Assembly (NCBI GenBank): GCA_013348725.1
Contig: CP054689.1
Coordinates: 1,476,501-1,540,500 of the forward strand
DNA length: 64,000 nucleotides
Reading direction: 5' to 3'
Source: Ectothiorhodospiraceae bacterium 2226
GTDB lineage: Bacteria > Pseudomonadota > Gammaproteobacteria > GCA-013348725
Position numbers and translations under genes: made by a program. The notes under the pieces are model-generated. The model had not been told where the DNA came from, did no database searches, and was given only the letters and a program-made list of their open reading frames with translations. Within the stretch, counting starts at the first letter, position 1. Each line of letters opens with the position of its first letter. Shown one piece after another: positions 7,427 through 22,090 of the stretch.

Positions 7427-8812
7427 TTATCTCTCCTCGCTCGGCTTGGGCGCCTTCACCGGGCGCTGCCAGCCTTTGACGGTTCTCTGCGGCGACCGAC
7501 TCAGGGTGAGCTCGTCCGCCGGGGTGTCGCGCGTGATGGTGCTGCCCGCGCCGATGGTGGCACCCGGGCCCACGGTCACCGGGGCGACCAGCTGCGTGTC
7601 GGAGCCGATGAAGGCGCCGTCGCCGATCACGGTACGGTGCTTGTTGGCGCCGTCGTAATTGCAGGTGATGGTGCCGGCGCCGATGTTCACGCCCGCGCCC
7701 ACGTGGGCGTCGCCGACATAGCTGAGGTGATTGATCTTACTGCCCTCGCCCACCTCGCTCGCCTTCACTTCGACGAAGTTGCCGACGTGCACCGCGGCGG
7801 CGAGGCGCGCGCCGGGGCGCAGGCGCGCGAACGGGCCGATGCGCGCGCCGGCGCCGACCTCGGCGCCGTCGAGCACGCTGTGCGCGGCGATCTGCGCGCC
7901 GTCGGCGATGGTGACGTCCTTGAGCACGCAGTGCGCGCCGACGCTCACTCCGCTGCCGAGCACCACCCGCCCTTCGATGATCACGTTCACGTCGATGGTC
8001 ACGTCCTGCCCGGCCTCGAGCGTGCCGCGCAGGTCGAAACGCGCCGGGTCGCGCAGGGTCACGCCCGCGCGCATCAGCCGCTCGGCCGCACGGCGCTGGT
8101 ACACGCGCTCGAGGTGCGCGAGCTGGCTGCGATCGTTGACGCCGAGGATCTCGTCGATGCTGTCGGGCTGCGCGCTCGCGACCTCCACTCCTTCCGTGGC
8201 GGCCAGGCCCACCACGTCGGTGAGGTAGTACTCGCCCTGCGCGTTGCTGTTGTCCACGCGCGCGAGCCAGTCGCCGAGGCGCGCCGCGTCGGCCGCCAGG
8301 ATGCCGGTGTTGACCTCGCGGATGGCGAGCTGTTCGGGGCCGGCGTCTTTCTGCTCGACGATGCCGTGCACGCGGCCGTCCGCATCGCGCTGGATACGGC
8401 CGTAGCCGGTGGGGTCTTTGAGTGTAGCGGTCATCAGCGCGAGCGCGCCCTCGGCGGCCAGCAGGCGGCGCAGCGTGTCCACCTCGACCAGCGGCACGTC
8501 GCCGTAGAGCACCAGCACGCGGTGCTCACGCGGAATGGCGGGCAGGGCCTGCGCCACCGCGTGGCCGGTGCCGTGCTGCTCGGCCTGCAGCACCCAGTGC
8601 ACGTCGTCGCGGGTAGCAAAGTGCGCGCGCACGGCCTCGGCGCCGTGGCCGTGCACCACGTAGATCGCGGCGGGTTGGAGTGCGGCGGCGGTGTCGAGTA
8701 CGTGCGCGAGCAGCGGCCGGTCGGCCAGCGTGTGCAGCACCTTCGGCACGCGCGAGCGCATGCGCGTGCCCTGGCCGGCAGCCAATACAACCACGGAAAG
8801 CGCGGAGGCCAT
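7427..8812 (-). CDS. glmU: Bifunctional UDP-N-acetylglucosamine pyrophosphorylase / glucosamine-1-phosphate acetyltransferase
   Basis: Acetylates glucosamine-1-phosphate and transfers UMP to give UDP-GlcNAc in the cytoplasm. 461 residues. The N-terminal uridyltransferase has LAAGQGTRM at residues 10-18 and an L-Y-G-D-V-P-L nucleotide site. The C-terminal half is a left-handed beta helix of hexapeptide repeats with [10 protein letters not shown] and G-T-I-T-C-N-Y-D-G, the acetyltransferase signatures. It lies just upstream of glmS and downstream of the ATP synthase operon, an arrangement common in gammaproteobacteria. Confidence 0.97.
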   Translation of the reverse strand: MASALSVVVLAAGQGTRMRSRVPKVLHTLADRPLLAHVLDTAAALQPAAIYVVHGHGAEAVRAHFATRDDVHWVLQAEQHGTGHAVAQALPAIPREHRVLVLYGDVPLVEVDTLRRLLAAEGALALMTATLKDPTGYGRIQRDADGRVHGIVEQKDAGPEQLAIREVNTGILAADAARLGDWLARVDNSNAQGEYYLTDVVGLAATEGVEVASAQPDSIDEILGVNDRSQLAHLERVYQRRAAERLMRAGVTLRDPARFDLRGTLEAGQDVTIDVNVIIEGRVVLGSGVSVGAHCVLKDVTIADGAQIAAHSVLDGAEVGAGARIGPFARLRPGARLAAAVHVGNFVEVKASEVGEGSKINHLSYVGDAHVGAGVNIGAGTITCNYDGANKHRTVIGDGAFIGSDTQLVAPVTVGPGATIGAGSTITRDTPADELTLSRSPQRTVKGWQRPVKAPKPSEER

Positions 8813-8842
8813 GTAGCGAATCTCTCCCTCACGAAACGGCGG

Positions 8843-9088
8843 TCAATGCGCCGGCGATAGCTTCACCGACGCCACCCGCAGGCGGTACACCAAGGGGCGC
8901 ACGGCCAGGGGGCGGTTGCCGTCCAGCGTAATCTGATTGTCTTCGCGCACGGTGACGACCAGTGTGAGCTGGTCGCCCCGCTCGTTCTCGAAACGCGCCT
9001 CGGCACCGACGCTGCGGTGGCAGAGGGCCCGGTTGCGCAGGCTTCCTCGCGATACGTCCGAGGGGCTCGTGCGGCGCGCCTGAGGCAC
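8843..9088 (-). CDS. Small hypothetical ORF or gene remnant between atpC and glmU
   Basis: No family recognised. The last about 50 residues look like genuine beta-strand-rich protein (ARFENERGDQLTLVVTVRED, then a Y-R-L-R-V-A-S-V end). The N-terminal part is low complexity and the frame stays open upstream without a good start; the GTG at 9088 is arbitrary. A neighbouring frame over 9090-9200 also looks partly protein-like, which suggests a decayed gene. It lies after the atp terminator, on the same strand. Confidence 0.35.
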   Translation of the reverse strand: MPQARRTSPSDVSRGSLRNRALCHRSVGAEARFENERGDQLTLVVTVREDNQITLDGNRPLAVRPLVYRLRVASVKLSPAH

Positions 9089-9276
9089 GTTGGCCTGCCC
9101 TTCGCGGGCGGCGTCAGCTTGAGCACATGGAGCGCCGGTTTCGTTCGTAGAATATAGCTCACGCGTATGTTCACCCGCTCGAGCATGCGTCCCGATTCGT
9201 CCTCGTGCACTAGGCGAGCCCCGCGTGCACGCCGGCGCGGTTCCGCGCTAGCGCTGGCGTTTCCCCCGCAACGAAG

Positions 9277-9300
9277 AAAGGGCAGCCTACGCTGCCCTTT
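9277..9300 (-). terminator. Intrinsic terminator of the ATP synthase operon
   Basis: A perfect 10-bp stem, AAAGGGCAGC paired with GCTGCCCTTT around a CTAC loop, 28 bases after the atpC stop. On the minus strand it is followed by TTTCTTCG. The symmetric A/T ends mean it could stop transcription from either side. Confidence 0.8.
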
Positions 9301-9328
9301 CCGATTACGCCTGTTACTGCACCGCCGG

Positions 9329-9766
9329 TCAACTACGTCCGTGCTGGCCCATCTTCTTACGCAGCCGCTGGATGGTCTGCAGCTGGGCGATGGCCTCGGC
9401 GAGCTCCGCCTGCGCGGCCGCGTAGTCGACATCCGCCTTGCGGTCCTTGAGCGCCTGCTCGGCCCGCTGCTTGGCTTCGATCGCCGCGGCCTCGTCGACG
9501 TCCTTGGCCCGCAGCGCCGTGTCGGCCAGCACCGTCACGGTGTGCGGCTGCACCTCGAGCATGCCGCCGGAGACGTAGTAGAACTCCTCCTGGCCGCCCG
9601 GGGTGATGACACGCACCTCACCCGGCTTGAGCTGGGTGAGCAGCTGGCTGTGGCGCGGCAGGATACCGACCTCGCCCATCAGGGCGGGGGCGTACACCGC
9701 CTCCGCCGTGCCTGAGAAGATCTCCGCCTCGGCGCTCACGATGTCCACGTGCATGGTCATGGCCAT
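9329..9766 (-). CDS. atpC: ATP synthase F1 epsilon subunit
   Basis: 145 residues. The N-terminal beta sandwich ([23 protein letters not shown]) and C-terminal helical hairpin ([20 protein letters not shown]) are those of epsilon, which sits on the central stalk and brakes ATP hydrolysis. It is the last gene of the operon, 26 bases after atpD, and is followed by a strong hairpin. The start could be either of two close ATGs (MAM or MTM). Confidence 0.95.
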   Translation of the reverse strand: MAMTMHVDIVSAEAEIFSGTAEAVYAPALMGEVGILPRHSQLLTQLKPGEVRVITPGGQEEFYYVSGGMLEVQPHTVTVLADTALRAKDVDEAAAIEAKQRAEQALKDRKADVDYAAAQAELAEAIAQLQTIQRLRKKMGQHGRS

Positions 9767-9792
9767 AACTTAACTCCTTCCGCCGCAGCGGC

Positions 9793-12082
<2,290 letters not shown>

Positions 12083-12094
12083 CGCTCGGCTCCC

Positions 12095-13636
12095 TTACCA
12101 GGTGTGGCTGGCTTTGAACTTCTCGATCGCTGCCTTCAATTCGGCCGCGATGTCGTCGTTGTAGTCACCGCTCTGGTTGATCTTGTCCAGCAGCGCGACG
12201 TGCTCGGCCTTCATGTACGACTGCAGCGCCTGCTCGAAGTCCACGACCTTCTTGACCTCGATGTCATCCAGGAAGCCCTGGTTGGCCGCGAACAGCGACA
12301 CCGCCATCTGCGCGACGCTCAGCGGCTGGTACTGCTGCTGCTTCATGAGCTCGGTCACGCGCTGGCCGCGCTGGATCTGACGCCGGGTGGCCTCGTCCAG
12401 GTCGGACGCGAACTGCGCAAAGGCCTGCAACTCGCGGTACTGCGCGAGGTCCAGACGCACGCCGCCGCCCAGCTTCTTGATGATCTTCGTCTGCGCCGCA
12501 CCACCGACGCGCGATACCGACAGACCGGCGTTGATGGCCGGGCGGATACCGGCGTTGAACAGGTCGGTCTCCAGGAAGATCTGACCGTCGGTGATCGAGA
12601 TCACGTTGGTCGGCACGAACGCGGACACGTCGCCGGCCTGCGTCTCGATGATCGGCAGCGCCGTCAGCGAGCCGGTCTTGCCGGTGACCTTGCCGCCGGT
12701 CAGCTTGGCGACCTCATCGGCGTTGATGCGCGCGGCGCGCTCCAGCAGACGGGAGTGCAGGTAGAACACGTCACCGGGGTAGGCTTCGCGGCCCGGCGGA
12801 CGACGCAGCAGCAGCGACACCTGGCGGTAGGCCCAGGCCTGCTTGGTGAGGTCGTCGTACACGATCAGGGCGTCTTCGCCCTTGTCGCGGAAGTACTCGC
12901 CCATCGCGCAACCGGCGTAGGGGGCGATGTACTGCATGGCGGCCGAGTCGGACGCGGTCGCGGCCACGATGATGGTGTGCTCCATCGCGCCGTTCTCTTC
13001 CAGCTTGCGCACCACGTTGGCGATGGAGGAGGCCTTCTGGCCGACCGCCACGTAGATGCACTTAACGCCGGTGCCCTTCTGATTGATGATCGCGTCCACC
13101 GCCACCGCCGTCTTACCGGTCTGGCGGTCGCCGATGATCAGCTCACGCTGACCGCGGCCGATCGGCACCATCGCGTCCACCGCCTTGAGGCCGGTCTGCA
13201 TGGGCTGGTCGACCGACTGACGGGCGATAACGCCCGGGGCGATCTTTTCGATAGGCGAGGTCTGGGCCGCCGTGATCGGGCCCTTGCCGTCGATGGGCAG
13301 ACCGAGCGCGTCGACGACGCGACCCAGCATCTCTTCGCCCACCGGCACTTCCAGAATACGGCCGGTGCACTTGACGCTGTCGCCCTCGGCGATGTGCTCG
13401 TAAGGACCCAGCACCACCGCGCCGACCGAATCACGCTCGAGGTTGAGCGCGAGGCCGAAGGTGTTGCCGGGGAACTCGATCATCTCACCGTACATCACGT
13501 CGGCGACGCCGTGGATGCGCACGATGCCGTCGGTGATGGAGACCACCGTGCCTTCGTTACGCGCCTCGGTCACCGCCTCGAATTTCTCGATGCGTTGCTT
13601 GATGAGATCGCTGATTTCCGCTGGATTCAGTTGCAT
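12095..13636 (-). CDS. atpA: ATP synthase F1 alpha subunit
   Basis: 513 residues, the normal length. It is the non-catalytic nucleotide-binding subunit alternating with beta in the F1 head. It starts [20 protein letters not shown] and carries G-D-R-Q-T-G-K-T-A (Walker A), V-Y-D-D-L-T-K-Q-A and [13 protein letters not shown]. It lies between atpH and atpG, 25 bases after atpH. Confidence 0.98.
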   Translation of the reverse strand: MQLNPAEISDLIKQRIEKFEAVTEARNEGTVVSITDGIVRIHGVADVMYGEMIEFPGNTFGLALNLERDSVGAVVLGPYEHIAEGDSVKCTGRILEVPVGEEMLGRVVDALGLPIDGKGPITAAQTSPIEKIAPGVIARQSVDQPMQTGLKAVDAMVPIGRGQRELIIGDRQTGKTAVAVDAIINQKGTGVKCIYVAVGQKASSIANVVRKLEENGAMEHTIIVAATASDSAAMQYIAPYAGCAMGEYFRDKGEDALIVYDDLTKQAWAYRQVSLLLRRPPGREAYPGDVFYLHSRLLERAARINADEVAKLTGGKVTGKTGSLTALPIIETQAGDVSAFVPTNVISITDGQIFLETDLFNAGIRPAINAGLSVSRVGGAAQTKIIKKLGGGVRLDLAQYRELQAFAQFASDLDEATRRQIQRGQRVTELMKQQQYQPLSVAQMAVSLFAANQGFLDDIEVKKVVDFEQALQSYMKAEHVALLDKINQSGDYNDDIAAELKAAIEKFKASHTW

Positions 13637-13661
13637 GGTTGCAATCCTCTTGCCGACGCCG

Positions 13662-14198
13662 CTATCGGAGCAGCGCAGTGGCGAGTTTATTCAGATGGCC
13701 GCGCGCCGAGCCGTCGATCACCAGATCGCCCGCGCGAATGATGGCGCCCCCGAGCAGTGCCTCGTCGGTGCGGCAGCGCAGCGCGACCTTGCGGCCCAGG
13801 CGCTTGGCCAACGCGTCGGCGATGATCGCCTGCTGTGCGTCCGAGACCGGAAGGGCCGAAACCACCTCCGCCTCGACCGTGCCCTCGGCGTCCGCGCGTA
13901 GCATCTCGAACAGCGCCGCGATGTCCGGCAGCAGTTCGAGGCGCCCGTTGGCGGCCAAAGTCCGGATGAGGTTCCGGCCCTGCTCGTCGAGATTGTCGCC
14001 GCACACGTCCAGGATGATCTGCACCAGATCCTCGCGGCTCACGTGCGGGCTCTTGATGAGCGCGGCCATTTGCGCGTCGGCGGCCACCTGCGCCGCCCAC
14101 TGCAACATCTCGGACCAACGCGCGAGCGCATTATGCTCGCGCGCCACCTCGAACGCGGCCTGCGCGTAGGGGCGGGCTATCGTGGTTGATTCGGCCAT
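13662..14198 (-). CDS. atpH: ATP synthase F1 delta subunit
   Basis: 178 residues. Delta caps F1 and holds the peripheral stalk. The start [17 protein letters not shown], the helical N-terminal domain and the C-terminal [17 protein letters not shown] motif (usual form GGxxIrxGdxviDgS) identify it. It lies 12 bases after atpF in operon order. Confidence 0.96.
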   Translation of the reverse strand: MAESTTIARPYAQAAFEVAREHNALARWSEMLQWAAQVAADAQMAALIKSPHVSREDLVQIILDVCGDNLDEQGRNLIRTLAANGRLELLPDIAALFEMLRADAEGTVEAEVVSALPVSDAQQAIIADALAKRLGRKVALRCRTDEALLGGAIIRAGDLVIDGSARGHLNKLATALLR

Positions 14199-14210
14199 GG
14201 TCGGAGCCCC

Positions 14211-14681
14211 TTAGAGTTGAGCCGCCAGGTCCTTGAGCAGCGTTTCGTGGGTCTTCTGATCCACTTCACGCTTCAAGACCCGACCGGCACCGGCCACCGC
14301 CAGATTCACCACCTGACCGCGCAGCTGCTCGCGCGCCTGATTGGCTTGCTGCTCGATCTCCGCCTTGGCGGCGGTGATCAGCCGCTGACCTTCGTCGCGG
14401 GCAGTCGTCTTCGACTCTTCGACGATCTCATTGGCGCGGCGCTGGGCCTGGGCAATGATCTCGGCGGCCTGGTTTTTGGCGTCCTGCAGGATTTCCTTGG
14501 CGCGCTTCTCCGCCAATTCCTGCTCGTGGCGACCCCGCTCGGCCTGTGCCAGCCCGTCCGCAATACGCTTCTTGCGGTCTTCGAGCATCGTGGTGAGCGG
14601 GCCCCACAGAAAACGCTTCATGAACCAGATCAGCAGCACGAAGCTGAAGATCTGGGCGAAAAGCGTAGCTGTAATGTTCAT
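14211..14681 (-). CDS. atpF: ATP synthase Fo b subunit
   Basis: 156 residues, matching the E. coli length. One N-terminal transmembrane helix ([19 protein letters not shown]) with the conserved W-G-P segment, then a long Ala/Glu/Arg-rich coiled coil that dimerises as the peripheral stalk. It lies between atpE and atpH. Confidence 0.97.
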   Translation of the reverse strand: MNITATLFAQIFSFVLLIWFMKRFLWGPLTTMLEDRKKRIADGLAQAERGRHEQELAEKRAKEILQDAKNQAAEIIAQAQRRANEIVEESKTTARDEGQRLITAAKAEIEQQANQAREQLRGQVVNLAVAGAGRVLKREVDQKTHETLLKDLAAQL

Positions 14682-14729
14682 TGGAGCACTCCTTTATCGC
14701 GGTACCGCGTGGGCGGGGCGTTTCCCCTG

Positions 14730-15014
14730 TTACTGCCCCAGCGCGGCGGCGACGGCTCCGGCGAACGGGTTGGCGAACACGAACCACATGGCCATACCGA
14801 GCACGATCATCGGGAAGGCTTCCATCAGGCCGCCGGTGAACAGCATCTGACCCATGAGCTGCGGACGCATTTCCGGCTGACGGGCGATACCCTCGATGTA
14901 CTTCGAGCAGATCAGGCCCCAGCCCAGCGCGGAACCCAGACCGGCCGCGGCCAGAATGATGCCGACGCCGATCGCGGTGAAGCTGTACACGCTGGCAATG
15001 ATTTCAGGATTCAT
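14730..15014 (-). CDS. atpE: ATP synthase Fo c subunit
   Basis: 94 residues, somewhat longer than the about 79 of E. coli. Two transmembrane helices joined by the polar loop A-R-Q-P-E. The ion-binding carboxylate is Glu65 in LMEAFPMI. It is followed by Ala, and there is no Gln on helix 1 at the facing position, so the site looks proton-type rather than sodium-type (inference from the motif). It forms the membrane rotor ring and follows atpB. Confidence 0.96.
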   Translation of the reverse strand: MNPEIIASVYSFTAIGVGIILAAAGLGSALGWGLICSKYIEGIARQPEMRPQLMGQMLFTGGLMEAFPMIVLGMAMWFVFANPFAGAVAAALGQ

Positions 15015-15079
15015 CGAGGTCTTCTCCTAAAGTTGATGACGCACAAGTTGTAAAGAACAAACCCAAAAAAGGAATTCGG

Positions 15080-15898
<819 letters not shown>

Positions 15899-16294
15899 TT
15901 ATTTGGGTGGGGTCCAACTCGTATCCACCCGATTGAACATGTATCCGATTTGCGCGGCGGCAAAGGCGGCGATGATCGCCAGGGGGTCCAGCCGCAGGAG
16001 CCCCATACCAATTGCCAACAGCACCAGGGTCGCGATGAAGCGCATCGCGGCACCCATATAAATCTCGACCTCGCCCACGCGCGGGTTCTGGCCCGCCAGG
16101 GCACCGGCGCGCAGAATGCGCCAGCCGGCGATCAGGCTGCCCACCAGCGCGATGCCGCCGCCATAGAGGGCGGCCAGCGCGGAGGCGGCGCCCACCATCG
16201 CCAAATAGGCGCCGGCGACGGCGAGTGTCAGCAGTAGTTGCACGCCCAGCAAGCGGTGCAGCGCCCCGCGCAGGACAGTGGCGGCATGACTCAT
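15899..16294 (-). CDS. atpI: ATP synthase accessory protein I
   Basis: 131 residues from the ATG at 16294; a longer frame exists upstream but has no hydrophobic or family features. Four predicted membrane helices and a G-x-x-x-A-L-Y-G-G-G-I-A-L-V-G-S segment match AtpI, which helps c-ring assembly. It is the first gene of the atp operon, about 160 bases downstream of the promoter at 16457-16485. Confidence 0.88.
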   Translation of the reverse strand: MSHAATVLRGALHRLLGVQLLLTLAVAGAYLAMVGAASALAALYGGGIALVGSLIAGWRILRAGALAGQNPRVGEVEIYMGAAMRFIATLVLLAIGMGLLRLDPLAIIAAFAAAQIGYMFNRVDTSWTPPK

Positions 16295-16456
16295 GGCGTC
16301 TGCGTCTTGGTGGTTAGCCACTCTGGGCGAGTGAGGCGGCGCGAGCGGGATCGAGCGAGCGCCGGATTGGTTTGGCTGGGCCGCGATGCGGCGTCCGCCC
16401 CTCAGCGAATCGAGCCCGATCGAGGCGCGTTCGCGCACGACCTCTCAGGGCCGCGC

Positions 16457-16485
16457 AGTATAGAGAACGCTGTGGCAGCGGTCAA
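16457..16485 (-). promoter_or_regulatory. Sigma70-type promoter of the atp operon
   Basis: On the minus strand TTGACC (-35) and TATACT (-10) are separated by exactly 17 bases, each one base from consensus. It sits between parB and atpI and points at atpI, leaving a leader of about 155 bases. Confidence 0.8.
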
Positions 16486-16526
16486 TGATGGGCCGATAAA
16501 GAGAATTGTTTGTGGGCGGTCTACGG

Positions 16527-17405
16527 CTATTTGATATGGTCAAGAATTCCGTCCAGCTCTTCCAAGCTATTGTACTGGATCACCACCTTGCCGCGTCCCT
16601 TCGGACCGTGCTGGAACACCACCTTCGCCCCCAAGCGCTCGGACAGCTGTTCCTGCAGCCGGCGGATGTCCGGGTCGACCCGCGGCGCCATGGGCTTGTT
16701 GGCGCCGTCCGGGTTCTGCGCGAGCTGACGCACCAGGGCCTCGGTCTGGCGCACCGACAGCTTGCGCTCCACCGCCATGCGGGCGGCACGGCTCTGCAGC
16801 TCGCCCGACAGCGCGAGCAGCGCGCGCGCGTGCCCCATCTCCAGCTCGCCCTGCTCGACGCGCGTCTGGACGTCCTCGTTCAGGGTGAGCAGGCGCAGCA
16901 GGTTGCTGACCGCCACCCGCGAGCGGCCCACCGCGTCGGCCGCGATCTGGTGGGTCATCTCGAACTCGTCCACCAGGCGCTGCAGGGCGCGCGCCTCCTC
17001 CATCGCGTTCAGACCCTCGCGCTGGATGTTCTCGATGAGCGCCATGGCGATCGCCACGCGATCGGGGACGTCGCGCACCACGGCGGGGATCTCGTGCAGG
17101 CCGGCCATCTGCGCGGCGCGCCAACGGCGCTCGCCGGCGATGATCTCGTAGCGGCCGGGGCGCTCGGGCAGCGGGCGCACCACGATGGGCTGGACCACGC
17201 CCTGGGCGCGGATCGAGGCGGCCAGTTCCTCCAGCGCCTCGGTGCGCATGTCCAGGCGCGGCTGGTACTTGCCGCGCTGGATCAGGTCGACGCCGAGGTG
17301 GCGCAGGTCGCCGTCCTCGCGCGCGCGATCCTCGGCGCGGGTGGGCGCGCTGCCGCCGAGCAGGGTTTCCAGACCGCGGCCCAGACCGCGCTTTTTCACC
17401 GCCAT
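16527..17405 (-). CDS. parB: Chromosome-partitioning protein ParB
   Basis: 292 residues from the ATG at 17405; the longer upstream frame overlaps parA and lacks homology. It begins KKRGLGRGLETLLGG, the family start. The CTP-binding motif G-E-R-R-W-R lies at residues 91-96, followed by ALIENIQREGLNAMEEA and the helix-turn-helix that reads parS (Q-I-A-A-D-A-V-G-R-S-R-V-A-V-S-N). ParB loads on parS and slides as a clamp. Two candidate parS sites lie 18 kb away in recF. Confidence 0.97.
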   Translation of the reverse strand: MAVKKRGLGRGLETLLGGSAPTRAEDRAREDGDLRHLGVDLIQRGKYQPRLDMRTEALEELAASIRAQGVVQPIVVRPLPERPGRYEIIAGERRWRAAQMAGLHEIPAVVRDVPDRVAIAMALIENIQREGLNAMEEARALQRLVDEFEMTHQIAADAVGRSRVAVSNLLRLLTLNEDVQTRVEQGELEMGHARALLALSGELQSRAARMAVERKLSVRQTEALVRQLAQNPDGANKPMAPRVDPDIRRLQEQLSERLGAKVVFQHGPKGRGKVVIQYNSLEELDGILDHIK

Positions 17406-17523
17406 GTTGGTTACCTTTGTCCCTGTTGTCGCAGACGGCGGGCATCCCCGCCGGAACCGGGCCGCCGAACGCGGCGCCGCACATGTGCCGTCAGGCGGGC
17501 GGCCGCGACGCCGGCCCGGCGTC

Positions 17524-18309
17524 TCACGCCTCGGCCGGCGCGGCGATGCCCGCCCGCGCCAGCATCTCGTCGGCCAGCGCCTGGTAGGCCTGCGCGCCAC
17601 GCGAGGTGTTGTCGTAATAAAGCGCCGGCAGGCCGTAACTCGGCGCCTCGGCCAAGCGTACGTTGCGCGGCACGATGGTCTCGTAGACGCGGTTCCCGAA
17701 ATGCGTCTCGAGCTGGCGGGAGACGTCGGTGGCCAGATTGTTGCGCGCATCGTGCATGGTGCGCAACACGCCCTCGACGGTGAGTTCGGGGTTGGCGGCA
17801 CGCGCGATGCGCTCGATGGTGTCGAGCAATGCGGACAGGCCTTCCAGCGCGTAATACTCGCACTGCATGGGGATCAGCACCGAGTCGGCGGCCACCAGGG
17901 CATTGACCGTCAGCATATTGAGCGACGGCGGGCAGTCGATGAGGACGTAGTCGTAGTTGTCGCGCAGCGGCGTCAGCGCCTCGCGCAGGCGCCGCTCGCG
18001 GCCCTCCAGGGCGATCAACTCGACCTCGGCGGCGGTCAGGTCGCCGCCGGTGGGCAGCAGGTGATAGCCCGACTGCTCGATGTTGACCACCGCCTCGGCG
18101 GCGGGCGCGTGGCCGAGCAGCACGTCGTAGGCCGAGGGATCGCATTCGTGTTTATCGACCCCGCTGCCCATGGTGGCGTTGCCCTGCGGATCGAGGTCGA
18201 CCAGCAGCACGCGTTGGGCGCGTGCGCCAAGCGAGGCCGCCAGGTTGGTGCAGGTGGTGGTCTTGCCCACCCCGCCCTTCTGATTCGCCACCGCAATGAT
18301 GCGTCCCAT
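17524..18309 (-). CDS. parA: Chromosome-partitioning ATPase ParA (Soj)
   Basis: 261 residues. The deviant Walker A K-G-G-V-G-K-T-T is at residues 11-18, with D-L-D-P-Q-G-N-A-T and L-I-D-C-P-P-S-L further on, as in chromosomal ParA. It binds DNA non-specifically as an ATP dimer and moves ParB-parS complexes. It is the third gene of the mnmG-rsmG-parA-parB series, with gaps of about 160 bases before it and 118 after. Confidence 0.97.
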   Translation of the reverse strand: MGRIIAVANQKGGVGKTTTCTNLAASLGARAQRVLLVDLDPQGNATMGSGVDKHECDPSAYDVLLGHAPAAEAVVNIEQSGYHLLPTGGDLTAAEVELIALEGRERRLREALTPLRDNYDYVLIDCPPSLNMLTVNALVAADSVLIPMQCEYYALEGLSALLDTIERIARAANPELTVEGVLRTMHDARNNLATDVSRQLETHFGNRVYETIVPRNVRLAEAPSYGLPALYYDNTSRGAQAYQALADEMLARAGIAAPAEA

Positions 18310-18469
18310 CTACCCCCCTCCCGGTCGGCGCGACGCCGCCCGTTGTCGAAATCGTCGACGGCCCGCGCCGCCTTCGGTGTGTCGTGCCGTAGCTATGGAA
18401 GCGTGGAATGATCCGACGCCTTCTTTAGCGGCATACTGGTCTGCGAGATCCAGGCTGGATATGCAGACC

Positions 18470-19120
18470 TTAAGCCGTGGGGTCCGCCGCCGTCACCTCG
18501 ACCACATAGCGCTGCGCATCCAGCCCGGGCACCGTGAGCGCGCGCACCCCGCGCAATCGATAACCGGCGGGCAGACCTTCCGCCTCGGCGTGCGCCGCCG
18601 CGCCCTTCATGGCCAAGAACGTGCCGCCCGTGCGACACAAATGCCCCGCCACCGCGAGCGCCCGCGGCAGCTCGGCGAAGGCGCGCGTCACCACCGTGTC
18701 GAACGGCGCGTCCGGCACATAGTCTTCCACACGCGCCTGCACCACCTCCACCTGCGTGAGTCCAAGCTGCGCCGCCGCCTGCGTCACGAAGCGGGTCTTC
18801 TTACCGTTGCTGTCGAGCAGGGTGTAGCGATGATCGGGGGCGGCGATGGCAAGCGGGATGCCCGGCAACCCCGCCCCGGTGCCCACGTCGACGATGCGCG
18901 GTCCGCGCAGGTAAGGCAAGACCGCGAGGCTGTCCAGCAGGTGACGGGTGACCATCTCCAGCGGATCGCGCACCGCGGTGAGGTTGTAGGTGCGGTTCCA
19001 GCGCGCAAGCAGGGCCACGTAGTCGAGCAGCTTGGCCTGGGCGTCGGCATCCACGGCGAGCCCCAGGGCCTGCAACCCGTGCGCGAGGCGCGCCGCCTGC
19101 TCAGGCGCTGCGGGCGGCAC
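18470..19120 (-). CDS. rsmG: 16S rRNA (guanine-527 N7) methyltransferase
   Basis: 216 residues. It methylates G527 of 16S rRNA using S-adenosylmethionine. The family start [12 protein letters not shown] and the SAM-binding [14 protein letters not shown] are present. It overlaps the end of mnmG by 20 bases, so the two are translationally linked. Confidence 0.96.
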   Translation of the reverse strand: MPPAAPEQAARLAHGLQALGLAVDADAQAKLLDYVALLARWNRTYNLTAVRDPLEMVTRHLLDSLAVLPYLRGPRIVDVGTGAGLPGIPLAIAAPDHRYTLLDSNGKKTRFVTQAAAQLGLTQVEVVQARVEDYVPDAPFDTVVTRAFAELPRALAVAGHLCRTGGTFLAMKGAAAHAEAEGLPAGYRLRGVRALTVPGLDAQRYVVEVTAADPTA

Positions 19121-20990
19121 GCGTCTGCTTCTTGAGGTGCACCAGCAGCAGCGACACCGCCGCCGGGGTCACCCCCGGCACCCGCGCCGCCTGACCGAGG
19201 GTGGCCGGGCGCTGGTGCGCCAGCTTCTCGCGCACCTCGGCGGACAGGCCGCGCACCGCGGCGTAATCGAGGTCCGCCGGCAGGGCGAGGTCGTCGTGGC
19301 GGCGCTGGCGGGCGATCTCGTCGTGCTGGCGCTCGATGTAGCCCGCGTACTTGGCCTGGATCTCGATCTGCTCGGCCACCTGGGGGTCGGTCACCGCCGG
19401 CCCGACCCCGGGGAGGGCGGTCAACTCGGCATAGCGGACATTGGGGCGGCGCAGCAGCTCGGCGGCACGCTGTTCGCGCGCCAGCGGCGCCCCCAGCAGA
19501 CGCGCGGCCTGGTCCGCCGCGGCATCGGAGGGCCGCAGCCAGATGTCGTGCAATCGCGCCTGTTCGCGCTCGATGGCGTCGCGTTTAGCGCAGAACGCGC
19601 TCCATCGCGCGTCGTCCACCAAGCCCAGTTCGCGCCCGATGGCGGTCAGGCGCAGGTCGGCATTGTCCTCGCGCAGCAGCAGGCGGTACTCGGCGCGGCT
19701 GGTGAACATGCGGTAGGGCTCGCTGGTACCGCGCGTGATGAGGTCGTCGACCAGCACGCCGATATAGGCCTGGTCGCGGCGCGGCCACCAGGGCGCCTCA
19801 TCCGCCGCCACGCGCGCGGCGTTCAGCCCGGCGAGCAGCCCCTGCGCGGCGGCCTCCTCGTAGCCGGTGGTGCCGTTGATCTGCCCGGCGAAGAACAGGC
19901 CGGCGAGGGCGCGGGTCTCCAGCGTCGGCTGCAGATCGCGCGGATCGAAGTAGTCGTACTCGATGGCGTAGCCGGGCCGGGTGATATGGGCGCGCTCGAA
20001 GCCGGGGATGGAGCGCACCAGGGCGTGCTGCACGTCGAAGGGCAGCGAGGTCGAGATGCCGTTGGGGTAGACCTCGTGGGTGTCCAGCCCCTCGGGCTCG
20101 ACGAAGATCTGGTGGGCGTCCTTGTGCGCGAAGCGCACCACCTTGTCCTCGATGGAGGGGCAGTAGCGCGGCCCCACGCCCTCGATCACGCCGCTGTACA
20201 TCGGCGAGCGGTCCAGGCCGCCGCGGATGATCTCGTGCGTGTCGGGGTTGGTGTAGGTGATATGGCAGGCCACCTGCGGCGGGTGCTCGGCGGCACTGCC
20301 TAGAAAGGAGAACACCGGCATGGGCTCGTCCCCGGGCTGCGCCTCGAGGCAGCTGTAGTCGATGCTGCGCCCGTCCAGGCGCGGCGGGGTGCCGGTCTTC
20401 AAGCGCGCGACGCGCAGCGGCAACTCGCGCAGGCGCGCGGCGAGGGCATTGGCGGGCGGATCCCCCGCGCGCCCGCCGGAATAATTGGACTCGCCGATGT
20501 GGATACGCCCGCCGAGAAAGGTGCCGACGGTGAGCACCACCGCGCGGGCGTGGAAGGCGAGCCCCATCTGAGTCACCACGCCCACCACGCGCTCGCCCTC
20601 CACCACCAGGTCGCTCACCGTCTGCTGGAACAGGCGCAGATTGGTCTGATGCTCGAGCGCCGCGCGCACCGCCTGGCGGTACAGCACGCGGTCGGCCTGG
20701 GCGCGCGTGGCGCGCACTGCGGGGCCCTTGCTCGCGTTCAGGATGCGGAACTGGATGCCGGCGCGGTCAGTGGCGTGCGCCATCAGCCCGCCGAGCGCGT
20801 CGATCTCCTTGACCAGGTGCCCTTTGCCGATCCCGCCGATGGCCGGATTGCAGCTCATCTGGCCCAGGGTTTCGATCGCCTGGGTAAGCAGCAGGGTGCG
20901 CCGACCCATGCGCGCCGCGGCCAAGGCGGCCTCGGTGCCGGCATGGCCACCCCCGACTACAATGACATCGAAGTCGTCTGCGTACTGCAC
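19101..20990 (-). CDS. mnmG: tRNA uridine-5-carboxymethylaminomethyl modification enzyme, FAD subunit
   Basis: 629 residues from a GTG at 20990, the same length as E. coli MnmG (GidA); upstream codons are Gly/Pro low complexity. The FAD-binding G-G-G-H-A-G is at residues 13-18, with the family pattern [15 protein letters not shown] nearby. With MnmE (28071-29429) it installs cmnm5U or nm5U at the wobble uridine of certain tRNAs. First gene of the mnmG-rsmG-parAB group, divergent from the MoxR operon. Confidence 0.97.
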   Translation of the reverse strand: MQYADDFDVIVVGGGHAGTEAALAAARMGRRTLLLTQAIETLGQMSCNPAIGGIGKGHLVKEIDALGGLMAHATDRAGIQFRILNASKGPAVRATRAQADRVLYRQAVRAALEHQTNLRLFQQTVSDLVVEGERVVGVVTQMGLAFHARAVVLTVGTFLGGRIHIGESNYSGGRAGDPPANALAARLRELPLRVARLKTGTPPRLDGRSIDYSCLEAQPGDEPMPVFSFLGSAAEHPPQVACHITYTNPDTHEIIRGGLDRSPMYSGVIEGVGPRYCPSIEDKVVRFAHKDAHQIFVEPEGLDTHEVYPNGISTSLPFDVQHALVRSIPGFERAHITRPGYAIEYDYFDPRDLQPTLETRALAGLFFAGQINGTTGYEEAAAQGLLAGLNAARVAADEAPWWPRRDQAYIGVLVDDLITRGTSEPYRMFTSRAEYRLLLREDNADLRLTAIGRELGLVDDARWSAFCAKRDAIEREQARLHDIWLRPSDAAADQAARLLGAPLAREQRAAELLRRPNVRYAELTALPGVGPAVTDPQVAEQIEIQAKYAGYIERQHDEIARQRRHDDLALPADLDYAAVRGLSAEVREKLAHQRPATLGQAARVPGVTPAAVSLLLVHLKKQTRAARSA

Positions 20991-21181
20991 CTTCACTCCC
21001 GCGAATCGCGGCCGATATGCCCTGGATGCGGGCACTTGCGGCATCCCGCCGCGGCCGGGTGGGCCCGGCCCGCCCGCCTGACCGGCTTGCGCCGCCGCTG
21101 AGCCGGGCATGCGAAAACAAAAATTGTACGACTGCGGGGCGCTGGCTGGCCAGCGGCACCGCCCAGGGGAGCGGAAATCGA

Positions 21182-22089
<908 letters not shown>

Positions 22090-22090
<1 letters not shown>

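Noticed and set aside
5995-7479. A 494-codon open frame on the plus strand opposite glmS.
   Set aside because: It is the complement of glmS with skewed His/Gly/Val-rich composition and no motif. The GC-rich genome gives many such shadows.
7423-7600. glmS ribozyme/riboswitch upstream of glmS.
   Set aside because: glmU ends four bases before glmS starts, leaving no leader to hold the ribozyme, which is found mainly in Gram-positive bacteria.
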